A stretch of 64,000 bases of DNA from Luteitalea sp. (GTDB taxonomy: Bacteria; Acidobacteriota; Vicinamibacteria; Vicinamibacterales; Vicinamibacteraceae), in contig WHTZ01000036.1 in the NCBI GenBank assembly GCA_009377495.1, forward strand, positions 1-64,000. Reading direction: 5' to 3'. The notes below the pieces were generated by a model that saw nothing but the letters and a program-made list of their open reading frames with translations, did no database searches and had not been told where the DNA came from. The position numbers and the translations under genes are program-made. Of this stretch, positions 8,578 through 17,989 are shown piece by piece (positions within the stretch are counted from its first letter, which is position 1; each line of letters starts with the position of its first letter).

Positions 8578-9927
8578 GTGCTGGAGCTCATCGAAGCGGG
8601 GAACGCGTGGCTCAATGGTCTCGTCTGGGGTTGGCCCACGATTGGGTTGCTCCTGGGAACGGGCATCCTCCTGACGATCGTCACGAGGGCGGCGCAGTTT
8701 CGCTATCTCGGCTTTGCGCTCCGCGAAGTGCTCGGCAAGCTCACGCAGAAGGGCCAGGGCCGCGGCAGCGTGTCGCCCTTCCAGGCGGTGGCGACCGCGC
8801 TCGCCTCCACGGTCGGCGTCGGTAACATCGCGGGTGTTGGCACCGCGATCGCGATTGGCGGACCCGGGGCTCTGTTCTGGCTGTGGGTCTCGGGCCTGCT
8901 CGGTATGTGCACGAAGTTTGCCGAGATCGTGATTGCCCTCCACTATCGCGAAGCGGATGCTGCCGGCGTCATGCGCGGCGGCGCGATGTACACGTTGAAG
9001 AACGGGCTGGGCCTGCCGTGGCTGGGGACGATCTTCGCGGGCCTCGTCTCGCTTGCGGCGTTCGGGATTGGCAACATGGTACAGGCCAACTCGGTTGCCG
9101 ATAGCCTGCGCGCCACGTTCGGCGTCGCGCCGCCGTTGACTGGAGTGCTGCTAGCGCTGGTCACGGCCGCCGTCATTCTCGGTGGCATTCGCCGGATCGG
9201 GGAGGTTGCGGAGATTCTCGTGCCGGCCATGGCGCTGTTCTACCTCGGGGGCGCACTCGTCATTCTGGGGCGTCACGTCACCGAGATTCCTGCGGCGCTC
9301 GGCTTGGTCTTCGACGGAGCGTTCAGCGGAACGGCGGCCACCGGCGGCTTCGCCGGCGCCACGGTCATGATGGCTCTCCGCTACGGTGTGGCGCGCGGCC
9401 TCTTCTCGAACGAGGCGGGCCTCGGCAGTGCGCCCATGGTCCACGCCGCTGCGCAGACCGACCATCCGGTCCGCCAGGGGCTTTATGGCATCTTCGAGGT
9501 GTTCGTCGACACGCTCCTCGTGTGCACCAGCAGCGGTCTGGTCATCCTCGTGACGGGCGCCTGGGACTCGGGTGAAACCGGCGCGGCGTTGTCCGGTCAG
9601 GCATTCTCCATTGGCCTGCCCGGTACTTGGGGCAACATCGTCGTCACGACAAGCCTCGTGCTCTTCGCCTTTTCAACCGTGATTGGCTGGAGCTACTACG
9701 GCGAGACTGGCATCGTGTATCTGTTCGGCGCACGGGCGGCGGTGCCATATCGGCTGGTCTGGCTCCTGTTCATCTACCTCGGTGCGGTGGGCTCCCTGCA
9801 CCTCATTTGGGACGTCGCCGATACACTGAACGGCCTCATGGCGATCCCGAACCTGATCTCCGTGCTCGCGTCGCTCCCGCTTCTGCTGCAATTGCAACGC
9901 GAGTTCTTCGGGAAGCGCGGTTCCTGA
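8578..9927 (+). CDS. Sodium:alanine/glycine symporter (AGCS family)
   Basis: A 449-residue inner-membrane transporter with about 11 hydrophobic segments. It matches the AGCS family throughout: GWPTIGLLLGTGILLT at the N-terminus, SPFQAVATALASTVGVGNIAGVGTAIAIGGPGALFWLW for the substrate/sodium site, ARGLFSNEAGLGSAPMVHAAA in the middle, and WSYYGETGIVYLFG near the C-terminus. It imports alanine or glycine with Na+. The start is GTG at 8578 behind an AGGAGGG site 8 bp upstream. Length is normal and no lesion is visible. Confidence 0.95.
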   Translation: MLELIEAGNAWLNGLVWGWPTIGLLLGTGILLTIVTRAAQFRYLGFALREVLGKLTQKGQGRGSVSPFQAVATALASTVGVGNIAGVGTAIAIGGPGALFWLWVSGLLGMCTKFAEIVIALHYREADAAGVMRGGAMYTLKNGLGLPWLGTIFAGLVSLAAFGIGNMVQANSVADSLRATFGVAPPLTGVLLALVTAAVILGGIRRIGEVAEILVPAMALFYLGGALVILGRHVTEIPAALGLVFDGAFSGTAATGGFAGATVMMALRYGVARGLFSNEAGLGSAPMVHAAAQTDHPVRQGLYGIFEVFVDTLLVCTSSGLVILVTGAWDSGETGAALSGQAFSIGLPGTWGNIVVTTSLVLFAFSTVIGWSYYGETGIVYLFGARAAVPYRLVWLLFIYLGAVGSLHLIWDVADTLNGLMAIPNLISVLASLPLLLQLQREFFGKRGS

Positions 9928-9967
9928 GTTGTCGGAGTGAACAGCGCACTTATTTCCAGACGAATCC

Positions 9968-11005
9968 TTAGCGTCCGGGCGACAGATACTTTTCGAGGAA
10001 CGCATAGATCTCCGACCGTGACTCTCGCGCCAGCTTCGTATCGAGCCGGTTGAACGCGTGTCCGCCGGGCGCCTCCTCGTATACCTTCGATTCGAAGGAT
10101 TTGCCTGCTGCCTTGAGCGCCGCAATGAGGTGCTCCACCTCCATGACGTTGACATCCTCATCGTTCGAGTTCGTGTGGATGAGCAGCGGTGTCTGTAACT
10201 TGTCCGCGTGGTAGACGGGTGAGCGCTTGCGGTACTCCATCGGGTTGTCGACCGCCTCTTTGCCGATGAAGCCGGCGAAGAGGTCGCGATAACGTTGCGA
10301 CTTGTACCCCATGCGCTGAACGAGGTCGCTCACCGGCACGCCGGCATAGGCGACCTGGTAGGCAGAGGGCCAGCGGAAGATGTTGAACAGCGTGTGGAAG
10401 CCCCCATGGCTCCAGCCGAGGATCCCGACGCGCTTCGGGTCGACCTGGGGCAGGTTTTCGACTGCCCAGTTACGCGCCGCGTAGGTGTCATCGATTTCGG
10501 TCCCGCCATAGTCGATCTGATTGTAGAAGCTGCCACCGTAGCCGGTGCTGCCGCGGTACTCCGGTGCAACGACGATGTAGCCCTGGTCGACGAGCTCGCC
10601 GACGATGTGAGCGTTGCTCGTGTCGAAGTCGCCGTGCACGCCGCCGTGAACGAAGATGAGGAGTGGCGCCTTCTGCGACGCCGCGAGTGACTTGGGGATG
10701 AAGGTATAGGCGTAGATGATGAGCGGGTTGCCTGCACCTTGGCCCGTGGGATTCTCCATGCGCACGGGCGCGCTGGTCAGCCGCACCTTGTCGATGCTCG
10801 CCACGTCTCCCAGTTGGAAGTGCCACAGGACGTCATCGATCTTCTTCTCGAGAACGTCGAATCGGTGTGAGGTTGATTGCTGACTCTGGGCCAGCCGCGT
10901 CAGCTCGGCCAATTCTTCGGAGGATGCAGGAGGGAGCTGGGCGTTAACCGGCGACGCGCATACGAGGAAGCTCGCGGCTACGAGCAACGGCGAGATTCGG
11001 TGCAT
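9968..11005 (-). CDS. Exported S9-family prolyl-oligopeptidase-like hydrolase
   Basis: About 345 residues. The ATG at 11005 has a GGAGG site 8 bp upstream and gives a signal peptide (MHRISPLLVAASFLVCASPVNAQ). The alpha/beta hydrolase domain shows the triad: Ser in LGWSHGGFHTLF, Asp in THTNSNDEDVNVMEVEHL, and His in EAPGGHAFNRL. Strand motifs LLIFVHGGVHGDF and VAPEYRGSTGYG are those of S9 peptidase catalytic domains. It lacks the beta-propeller of full-length prolyl oligopeptidases, so it is a short exported peptidase or esterase. It converges on the symporter gene with 40 bp between. Confidence 0.88.
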   Translation of the reverse strand: MHRISPLLVAASFLVCASPVNAQLPPASSEELAELTRLAQSQQSTSHRFDVLEKKIDDVLWHFQLGDVASIDKVRLTSAPVRMENPTGQGAGNPLIIYAYTFIPKSLAASQKAPLLIFVHGGVHGDFDTSNAHIVGELVDQGYIVVAPEYRGSTGYGGSFYNQIDYGGTEIDDTYAARNWAVENLPQVDPKRVGILGWSHGGFHTLFNIFRWPSAYQVAYAGVPVSDLVQRMGYKSQRYRDLFAGFIGKEAVDNPMEYRKRSPVYHADKLQTPLLIHTNSNDEDVNVMEVEHLIAALKAAGKSFESKVYEEAPGGHAFNRLDTKLARESRSEIYAFLEKYLSPGR

Positions 11006-11138
11006 CGAGAGTACCTCCGCCGCCAATGATGCACCATTCGGCTCGATGCGGGCACGGCGCCCGACCTGGCCCTACGGTTCTTCCGGGAGAGTCGGGGTGG
11101 TCGAATCCGACAGCAGTGCCAGAACTTCCCCAGGGCTG

Positions 11139-12392
11139 CTACCAGTCGACCACGGATCCGTCCTCTTCATCGTAGCTTTCGGGATTGCGCCAGTCGTGGC
11201 CGATCTTGTCGGCCATCGCATTCTCGTCGAGCTCGATACCGAGGCCCGGACCGGGCGGCAGATCGAGGTAGCCCTTCCGCACGGTGAACGGCTTCGTCAG
11301 ATAGCCTTCCCCGAGCGAGACCTGTTCTTGGATCAGAAAGTTGTTGATCGACGCCGCCAATTGAACGCCGGACGCCAGAGAAATCGGACCGAGCGGATTG
11401 TGCGGCGCGATCGATGCGTAGTACGCCTCGGCCATGCCCGCGATGATCCGCACCTCGCTGATGCCGCCGGCGTGGCACAGATCGGGCTGCAGAATCGTCG
11501 CGGCTTTGTTCTCGAGTACCTCGCGGAAGCCCCACTTGGTGAAGACGCGCTCACCGGTTGCGATCGGCAGGTGCGTACCGCGTGCGATCTCGGCCATGAC
11601 GTCGTGGTTCTGCGCCTGGCACGGCTCCTCGATGAACATCGGGTTGTAGGGCTCCAGCTTCTTGATCAAGATCTTGGCGAGCGCGGGGGAGATGCGGCCG
11701 TGGAAGTCGATGCCGATGTCGACGTTGTCACCCACGGCCTTGCGCATCTCGGCAAACCGCTCGACGGTGTAGTCCACTTCCGCTGGCGTCTCCACATAGC
11801 GGCTCCAGACCCGGCCGGACGGTCCGCGGCGGCTGCTGGCCGGACCCGTCTTGAAGGCGGTAAACCCCTGCTGGAGCGATTCTTTCATGCGTTCCAGAGG
11901 TCCGGAGTGCGCATACACGCGGATCCTGTGGCGGGTGGGTCCGCCAAAGAACTCGTACACGGGAATGCCGAGCGCCTTGCCTTTGACATCCCACAGCGCT
12001 TGATCGATGCCGGAGAGCGCGCTCGTGAGAATCGGGCCGCCGCGGTAGAAGGCGTGGCGATAGATGGCTTGCCAGTGCTGCTGCACGGCGCGCGGGTCTT
12101 TGCCGACCAGATAGGGCTCGATCTCTTTGACGGCCGTGGCGCAGGTGAGCGCGCGTCCCTCCGTGACCGGCTCACCCAGGCCCACCAGGCCCGCGTTGGT
12201 GTGAATCTTCAGGAACAGCCAGCGGGGCTTGACGAGGAACGTCTCCAGCCTGGTGACCTTCAGCGGGTCGTTGGTTGGAACGGGTGCCGTCTTCAGCGTT
12301 TGCTGCGCGCGAACGAGTTGTTCGTCCGTCGTGACGGCGATGCCGGTCGCGGCGAAGATTCCGGCGATGGCTTTACGGCGTGAGAGACTCAT
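11139..12392 (-). CDS. D-galactonate dehydratase-like enolase-superfamily enzyme, Tat-exported
   Basis: About 417 residues from the ATG at 12392, which gives a Tat-type signal (MSLSRRKAIAGIFAATGIAVT). The rest follows the mandelate racemase/muconate lactonizing enzyme fold: capping domain (VTRLETFLVKPRWLFLKIHTNAG), barrel ligands DIGIDFHGR, MFIEEP and IATGERV, and the general acid/base region IAPHNPLGP. These match D-galactonate dehydratase (DgoD), which makes 2-keto-3-deoxygalactonate. Cytoplasmic DgoD has no signal peptide, so this copy probably acts on a sugar acid in the periplasm. Dehydration of another sugar acid is possible. The next gene upstream is an Oar-like receptor, a plausible importer partner. 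Confidence 0.85.
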   Translation of the reverse strand: MSLSRRKAIAGIFAATGIAVTTDEQLVRAQQTLKTAPVPTNDPLKVTRLETFLVKPRWLFLKIHTNAGLVGLGEPVTEGRALTCATAVKEIEPYLVGKDPRAVQQHWQAIYRHAFYRGGPILTSALSGIDQALWDVKGKALGIPVYEFFGGPTRHRIRVYAHSGPLERMKESLQQGFTAFKTGPASSRRGPSGRVWSRYVETPAEVDYTVERFAEMRKAVGDNVDIGIDFHGRISPALAKILIKKLEPYNPMFIEEPCQAQNHDVMAEIARGTHLPIATGERVFTKWGFREVLENKAATILQPDLCHAGGISEVRIIAGMAEAYYASIAPHNPLGPISLASGVQLAASINNFLIQEQVSLGEGYLTKPFTVRKGYLDLPPGPGLGIELDENAMADKIGHDWRNPESYDEEDGSVVDW

Positions 12393-12479
12393 GGGCGTCG
12401 ATCTTACCGCCACGCCGCGTGCCCGAACCAGAGATTCGTTGGCGGATGTCAACGAATCTCTGGCCCGGGTTCAAGCCTC

Positions 12480-15400
12480 TCAAAACAGGAACTTTACCAT
12501 CACCTGAACCCGCCGCGAGTAGTTGCCCTGCGTGGACCCCACGGTTGAACCGAACGCCTCCGCTGCCGGATTGATATTGGGCGAGTTGAACAAGGGGTGG
12601 TTGAGCGCGTTCAGGGCCTCCAGCCTGAACTGCAACGTGTTGCCGAAGCCAACCCTCGTGTTCTTGATGATCGACAGGTCGACGTTGTTGATGGGGGGTG
12701 TGCGAAGAAAATCGAACCGCATCGGGAACGTCCGCACATTGGAGCCGAGCTGCTGATCCGATCGCCGTTCGAACCCGGCCTCCGTGTTGAACCAGCGCTC
12801 GACCGTCCGCTCGCTGCCGGGTAGCGCGATATCCCTCGGGTTGCCGTTGAAGATGAGATTGCCCCAGTTCTGAATGGGTCGGCCCATCTGATATGTGTAG
12901 ATGCCGGAGATCTGCCAGCCGCCGATGAGCGTCGAGACGATCGGATGCGCACGAGCGGCGAACCGGCGTCCCTCGCCGAACGGCAGCTCCCAAATGCCGT
13001 TCAACGTCACCCTGTGCGGCACGTCGTGGATGCCGATGAACTCACTCGGCGCTGGGTCGGCTCCGTTCAGGAAGTCGAGCGTCTCCGTGAATCGCGAGAA
13101 CGTATAGTTGCCGCCGAGCGTGTATCCACCGGCAAAACGTCGCTGGAGGTCCACCTGCAGCGCGTGATACCAGGAAGAGCCTTCGTTGGTGGTCGTGTTC
13201 ACCTCGTCGAACTGCGGGAAAGGACGGAGCAGCCGTTCGCGCGCGATCATCTCACCGCTCAGCGCGCTAATGGCTGTTGACGGCATCAGGCCGAAGAACG
13301 GATTCGGCACTTGCTCGCTCAGATAGTCGATCGTCGCCTCGTCGCGGACGGGGCGCGTGCTCAGGTGCTCCAGGGGTGTGGCGTTCAGGTTGCGGTTGGT
13401 CTGGAGCCGCGAGCCGTGGTTGCCCACGTAGGTCACTTCCGCGACCCAGCGTCCGGGCAGCTCGCGCTGGATGCCCACCTGCCAGCGTTGCATTCGCGGC
13501 GAGTCCGGCTCGGGATCGAAGAACGTGATGCTCTGGCCCACGAACGTCTCGATGCCTCGCGCGGCACCGACTGGCTCCTGAATGCCGTTTTGGAAGGGGT
13601 TCGACAACGTCTCGATGAAGGTCAGACCGCTGTCACGTGTTGGCACGAGGTTCGTCCTCTCGCTGAAGCCGCTCTGAGACACGTCGCCGCGACGCTGGCC
13701 CAAGAAGCCGTAGAACATGCCGTAGCCGCCGCGCAGCACGGTCTTGTCATCGAGCTGGTAAGCAAAGCCGAGGCGCGGCATGATGTTGTTCTTGGGCGTC
13801 TCATAGAGTCCGCTCGACAGGCCATCCACGCCAGGGAAGGTGAGGCCTCCCCTCACCATGAACTGACCCGGTGGGATCTCCGATGTCGGATTGCCGGCGT
13901 AGGCGGCTCTGGCCGCCTGCTCGATGGGCTGGACGGCGTCCGCATCGAAGCCGCGGACGGTGCGATTGTCAACCTCGACGAGCGGTGTCTCGAGCTCGTA
14001 GCGCAGGCCGAGATTCAGCGTCAGGCGCGAGCTGATCCGCCAGTCGTCCTGGACGAAGAAGCCCCACGTCTGGGATCGCTCGTCGTAGCTCGCGGATCGG
14101 TTGACCCAGCCATCGGTGGGCAGGCCGAGCAGGAACCCGGCGAACGACTGGCCGAGCTCTCCAGGAGACGGTGGGGAGTTGTCGAAGGGCCCGCGTGTCC
14201 AGGTCGAATCGAAATTGAACTGCCCGGTGTTGTCGTTGCCGAAAAACGTCTGGGTCTCGCGATACCGGCGAAACTCCAGCCCCGTCTTGAGGGCATGGGC
14301 TCCAGCCGACCTGTTCAGTGTGGCGATGAACGACTGGGTCTCGGTTGGCCGGTGGAAACCGCCGATGCCGGTGCCCTGATAGCCCTCGATGTCGACGCGC
14401 GGGAAGCGCCGGATGTCCTCGGAAATAGCGTCGTTGTAGGCGGCCGGCATCCCGAGCGCGGTCAAATCGAACCCATGGTTGGCGGAGTTCGAGTCGCTGG
14501 ACCGGATGAACCGGTCGTAGCCGTACCGCACGTTCAACACCGTGGTCCCGTTGAACGCGTAGACATGGTCCAGTGCCACCTGGCGAGAGGCAAACCCGAA
14601 TTCCTGACCGGTGGCGAGGGTATCGAAGTAGTTGTTGTAATCGCTGTCGCGATCGTACCAACTGACGCGCCCGTACATGCGCTGCTTGTCGGTCGCGACA
14701 TGGTCGATGCGTATGGTGTGCGTACCGTAGGCAGTGTTCTCCTTCAGCTCCGGCCGCTGAAAGTTGTTCGTGCCATCGGGACTGCCGGCCGTTCGCGGCA
14801 ACGCGTAGAACTCGAGAATCTCCTGGGCCGCCGGATCGATGAGCTCCTGCGGAATGATGTTGCCCGTGAAGCGCTCCTGCTCGAAGCGCCCGCCGCCGAT
14901 CGCTCGCCGCGTGTACGGGTTGTAGATCTGATACTCGGGGCCGAGCGCCAGCAGCTCCGAGAAATCGCCATTCCGCATCTTCTCGGTTGGGACCGTCGGA
15001 TTGCCGTTGTTGCGCGGTCGCGCTTCGTCGATGCCCTCGTAGCCGTACATGAAGAAGGTCTTCTGCCGCAGGATCGGACCTCCCGCCGTCGCGCCCCACC
15101 GGTTGTAGGAGAAGTCGGGCAGCGGGATGTCGTTGGCGTTCGCGAAGAAGTCGTTGGCGAAGAGATCGGCGGGCATCTTGACGAAGTAGCCCGTCCCATG
15201 CAGCTCGTTGGTGCCCGACTTCAAGCTGAGATTCGTCACGCCACCTTCCGTGTTCCCGAATTGGGCGTCGAACGTCGCCGTCTGCACCTTGAACTCTTGG
15301 ACGAGATCCTGAGGCGGCACGTAGGAGGCGATGACTTCCCCAGCGTTCGCCGTGGAGGTGCTCGGCACGCCGTCGATGGTGATGTCGCTGCGATTCGAAC

Positions 15401-15989
15401 GGGTGCCCGCCATCGCGTAGCCGACGATGTGCGTCGGCTCGAATGGCCGGTCGAGTCGCAAGGCGCCCATCGACGAGACGCCGCCGGCCACGCCGATGAG
15501 CGCGAACGGATCGCCGTGCGGCGTCGGCAGCTCCGCCACGCGCCGCGTGTCCACCACCTGGCCCAGCGACGCGCTCGTCGTCTCGAGCAGGGGCGTGCTC
15601 GCGGTGACCGTTACCTCCTCTTCCGGTTGACCAATCTCGAGGACGACCTCGAGATCCAGCGTGTCGCTGACCCGAACCTGGAGCGCCTCGCGCACGTACC
15701 GCTTGAAGCCTGAGAGCTCGGCGACAAGCTGGTAGGTGCCGGGGAGCAGGTACGGCGCCTGAAAGAAGCCCCGGTCGTTCGTGACGACGGACACGTTGGT
15801 GCCCATCGCCTCATTCGTGATCGTCACCGTAGCGCCGGGCACGACGCCGCCGCTGGCGTCGCGAACCGTCCCCGTCACGGTGCCCCGGGCCTCTTGCCCG
15901 GACGAGGAACCGGGCCACCCCAGCGTCGCCGTGACGACGAGCATGGCAGCCAGTACATGTGCAACACGCAAATGCGGAGTGTCCTGCAT
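12480..15989 (-). CDS. Oar-like TonB-dependent receptor
   Basis: About 1169 residues from the ATG at 15989, which has a GGGGAGGGGGAG stretch upstream and starts a signal peptide (MQDTPHLRVAHVLAAMLVV) ending near SSGQE. It begins with a carboxypeptidase-regulatory domain (GTVTGTVRDASGGVVPGATVTITN), followed by a plug (VDTRRVAELPTPHGDPFALIGVAGG, SDITIDGVPSTSTANAGEV) and a very long barrel with repeated FGFFVQDDWRISSRLTLNLGLRYE-type strands, ending YSRRVQVMVKFLF. This is the Oar-type receptor expanded in Acidobacteriota for polysaccharide or glycan-derived ligands. The frame remains open to 16133, but no better start is seen there. Confidence 0.9.
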   Translation of the reverse strand: MQDTPHLRVAHVLAAMLVVTATLGWPGSSSGQEARGTVTGTVRDASGGVVPGATVTITNEAMGTNVSVVTNDRGFFQAPYLLPGTYQLVAELSGFKRYVREALQVRVSDTLDLEVVLEIGQPEEEVTVTASTPLLETTSASLGQVVDTRRVAELPTPHGDPFALIGVAGGVSSMGALRLDRPFEPTHIVGYAMAGTRSNRSDITIDGVPSTSTANAGEVIASYVPPQDLVQEFKVQTATFDAQFGNTEGGVTNLSLKSGTNELHGTGYFVKMPADLFANDFFANANDIPLPDFSYNRWGATAGGPILRQKTFFMYGYEGIDEARPRNNGNPTVPTEKMRNGDFSELLALGPEYQIYNPYTRRAIGGGRFEQERFTGNIIPQELIDPAAQEILEFYALPRTAGSPDGTNNFQRPELKENTAYGTHTIRIDHVATDKQRMYGRVSWYDRDSDYNNYFDTLATGQEFGFASRQVALDHVYAFNGTTVLNVRYGYDRFIRSSDSNSANHGFDLTALGMPAAYNDAISEDIRRFPRVDIEGYQGTGIGGFHRPTETQSFIATLNRSAGAHALKTGLEFRRYRETQTFFGNDNTGQFNFDSTWTRGPFDNSPPSPGELGQSFAGFLLGLPTDGWVNRSASYDERSQTWGFFVQDDWRISSRLTLNLGLRYELETPLVEVDNRTVRGFDADAVQPIEQAARAAYAGNPTSEIPPGQFMVRGGLTFPGVDGLSSGLYETPKNNIMPRLGFAYQLDDKTVLRGGYGMFYGFLGQRRGDVSQSGFSERTNLVPTRDSGLTFIETLSNPFQNGIQEPVGAARGIETFVGQSITFFDPEPDSPRMQRWQVGIQRELPGRWVAEVTYVGNHGSRLQTNRNLNATPLEHLSTRPVRDEATIDYLSEQVPNPFFGLMPSTAISALSGEMIARERLLRPFPQFDEVNTTTNEGSSWYHALQVDLQRRFAGGYTLGGNYTFSRFTETLDFLNGADPAPSEFIGIHDVPHRVTLNGIWELPFGEGRRFAARAHPIVSTLIGGWQISGIYTYQMGRPIQNWGNLIFNGNPRDIALPGSERTVERWFNTEAGFERRSDQQLGSNVRTFPMRFDFLRTPPINNVDLSIIKNTRVGFGNTLQFRLEALNALNHPLFNSPNINPAAEAFGSTVGSTQGNYSRRVQVMVKFLF

Positions 15990-16426
15990 TGTGCCTCTCC
16001 CCCTCCCCGGCGGACTGCCGGCGGCCCACCTTGCGCACCCGTGCGCGGGAACGTACACGCCCATGGGGTCGCCACAGGCCGTTCTGAGACGTACACTAAC
16101 GAAGTGAAGGCAGGAAGTACAACAGCTATCCAATATGTGTCAAGGACAGTCCACTTGTGGATGAGATCCTGTGGTCGGGCAGTCGAGGTCTTCCAGCGTG
16201 CGGTCGAGAACAATCCGTAATTAGCGACATATCACGCCCAGAACACCTGGATGTGGCGCTAACCATATGTAATATATGGAACTACCACTATTGACCAGTT
16301 TGCTCGGAGAGGTTCCGAACTGTGCCTGACGTTAGCAGCAGCCGCGGTGCTAGGCCTCTGCTGTATTGACCGTGATCGTTACCAGGAACGGCCCTGCGAG
16401 ATGGTTCCTGATTCCTGATTCCTGAT
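15990..16426. other. Gene-free region between the Oar-like receptor and the metalloprotease
   Basis: No convincing coding frame is present. It is more AT-rich than its surroundings around 16255-16300 and presumably holds the receptor promoter on the minus strand. Near its right end a 7-bp unit TTCCTGA is tandemly repeated three times (16405-16425), directly abutting the stop codon of the metalloprotease gene at 16427-16429. Confidence 0.6.
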
Positions 16427-17989
16427 TCAGTCCCACCCACACGCCGGTTCGCCGCGCCGGAGCCAGTCGAGGCCCGGATCACCAATAGGCGCGCCGGGTG
16501 GGATGGACGGCGTGGCGGGCGCGTCGACGGGCGCCACCGGACGCTGCAAGAAACGCCTGATGTCGGCTGCGAGCATCGCCTGCGCCGCGTGGTCCTCTTC
16601 TTCGTCGTCTGTCGCCGACGTGCCCGACTGGCGAGGCTCGGTCTCGGCTAGCTGCTCGAGCCGCGCTGTCGCGAGCGCCCGCACGTGGGGCATGCGCGCC
16701 TCTCCTGCCAGGCTCATCAGCCGGTCGACCAGTACACGTTCGACGGCCCATTTGATCTGCGCCTCGTACGGTGTGGACACCTGTGCATGGAACGTGCCTT
16801 CGATGAGCGCGTCCATCACTTCGCCCAGTCCGGGCAGCGAGGGATCCAACGCGTGTTGTTGCACGAGACGGGCGGCACGTGCCGCGTCGAGCACGTTCGA
16901 GATGGTGATGTCGGCTGCAACGACCGCTGGCGTGACCGCGTCGAACGCACTGCCCGTGTGGCGGGGGAAGAGCTCGCGGTGGGGACCGTAACCCATCGGT
17001 CGCGGCGGCAGCGATTCGAGGACCGCGTCCGGCACGCGGAGCTCGGCAGGGCGCATCGTCGCAACCAGCGCCTCGAGGGCAGCACGTTGCTCGCTCGCAG
17101 GCACCCACTGGGTCGGCTTGCGGCCGTCGCCGCGCATGGCATACACGTAGTGCAGCCCGCCGAGCGTCGAGGCGGTCGCCTCCACCTGATAACGATGGTG
17201 CAAGTAAAGCGGCACCAGCACTTCCTCCATCGTGGCCAGAGGACGCCCTTGCTTGATGGCTTGCTCGCCGAACCGTGCGAGCGCGACCCGTCGCACCTCC
17301 ATCATGCGGGTCAGCTCGGCCGCCGTATCAGTGCCGTTCGCCCACTGGTCCGCATGTGGCGTCGTGTCGCTATCCTGGTTGGTCAAGAACCGAATGTCGT
17401 GCTTCCACGCCTCATCCAGGATCGAGGCCAGTGCCGTCTCTTCCTCCGTGTCGGGCGGGAAGTCCTGGTAGCCGTACGCAATCGCGGCCCTGTCCCACGC
17501 GCCAATACCAACCGCGTAGACCTCCGAGTAGTCGAGCGAGTCGTCCGGCTTCAGCGTGACGAGCGGGTGAGGGTAGTCCATCACCGAGATGCGGCCTTCC
17601 TTGCTGTTGTAGTAGTTGTGTGCGAGGCCGAGTGTGTGTCCCACCTCATGAGCCGAGAGCTGGCGGATGCGTGCGAGCGCCCACGCGGCCAACTCCGGTG
17701 GCGTCTCGGTACCGTCCTTGTAGGGAGACAGCAGGCCTTCGGCGAGCAGGTAGTCCTGGCGCACACGCAGCGAGCCGAGGGTGACAACGCCTTTGATGAT
17801 CTCGCCCGTGCGCGGGTCGGTAATCGAGGCGCCGGTGCTCCAGCCGCGTGTCGATCGGTGCACCCAGTTGATCACGTTGTAGCGCGCGTCGAGCGGATGC
17901 GCGTCCTCCGGCAGCACCTCCACGCGGAACGCGTTGCGGTAGCCGGCCGCCTCGAACGCCTGGTTCCACCAGCGCGCGCCGTCGAGCAA
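16427..17989 (-). CDS. Zinc metalloprotease (DUF5117/DUF4953-like), C-terminal part of a frameshifted gene
   Basis: This frame encodes the catalytic half of a large exported metzincin-like protease. It contains the zinc site HEVGHTLGLAHNYYN (HExxHxxGxxH) with the later SVMDYPHP Met-turn, preceded by RYNVINWVHRSTRGWSTGAS and followed by the DUF5117-type C-terminal domain (YLHHRYQVEATASTLGGLHY). It has no signal peptide of its own. It continues the protein encoded at 17989-19025 in another frame: removing one A of the AA pair at 17988-17989 restores SALLDGARWWNQAFEAAGY, the family's consensus junction. The joined protein would be about 865 residues, a normal family length. The DUF number is from memory of the family. 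Confidence 0.8.
   Translation of the reverse strand: MLDGARWWNQAFEAAGYRNAFRVEVLPEDAHPLDARYNVINWVHRSTRGWSTGASITDPRTGEIIKGVVTLGSLRVRQDYLLAEGLLSPYKDGTETPPELAAWALARIRQLSAHEVGHTLGLAHNYYNSKEGRISVMDYPHPLVTLKPDDSLDYSEVYAVGIGAWDRAAIAYGYQDFPPDTEEETALASILDEAWKHDIRFLTNQDSDTTPHADQWANGTDTAAELTRMMEVRRVALARFGEQAIKQGRPLATMEEVLVPLYLHHRYQVEATASTLGGLHYVYAMRGDGRKPTQWVPASEQRAALEALVATMRPAELRVPDAVLESLPPRPMGYGPHRELFPRHTGSAFDAVTPAVVAADITISNVLDAARAARLVQQHALDPSLPGLGEVMDALIEGTFHAQVSTPYEAQIKWAVERVLVDRLMSLAGEARMPHVRALATARLEQLAETEPRQSGTSATDDEEEDHAAQAMLAADIRRFLQRPVAPVDAPATPSIPPGAPIGDPGLDWLRRGEPACGWD

Noticed and set aside
13311..15713. 800-codon plus-strand open frame opposite the Oar-like receptor
   Set aside because: It is a GC-driven shadow of the receptor gene with no ribosome site, no family motifs and atypical His/Arg-rich composition. 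The same applies to the long frames opposite the macroglobulin (22705-23814) and ileS (32278-33423) genes.
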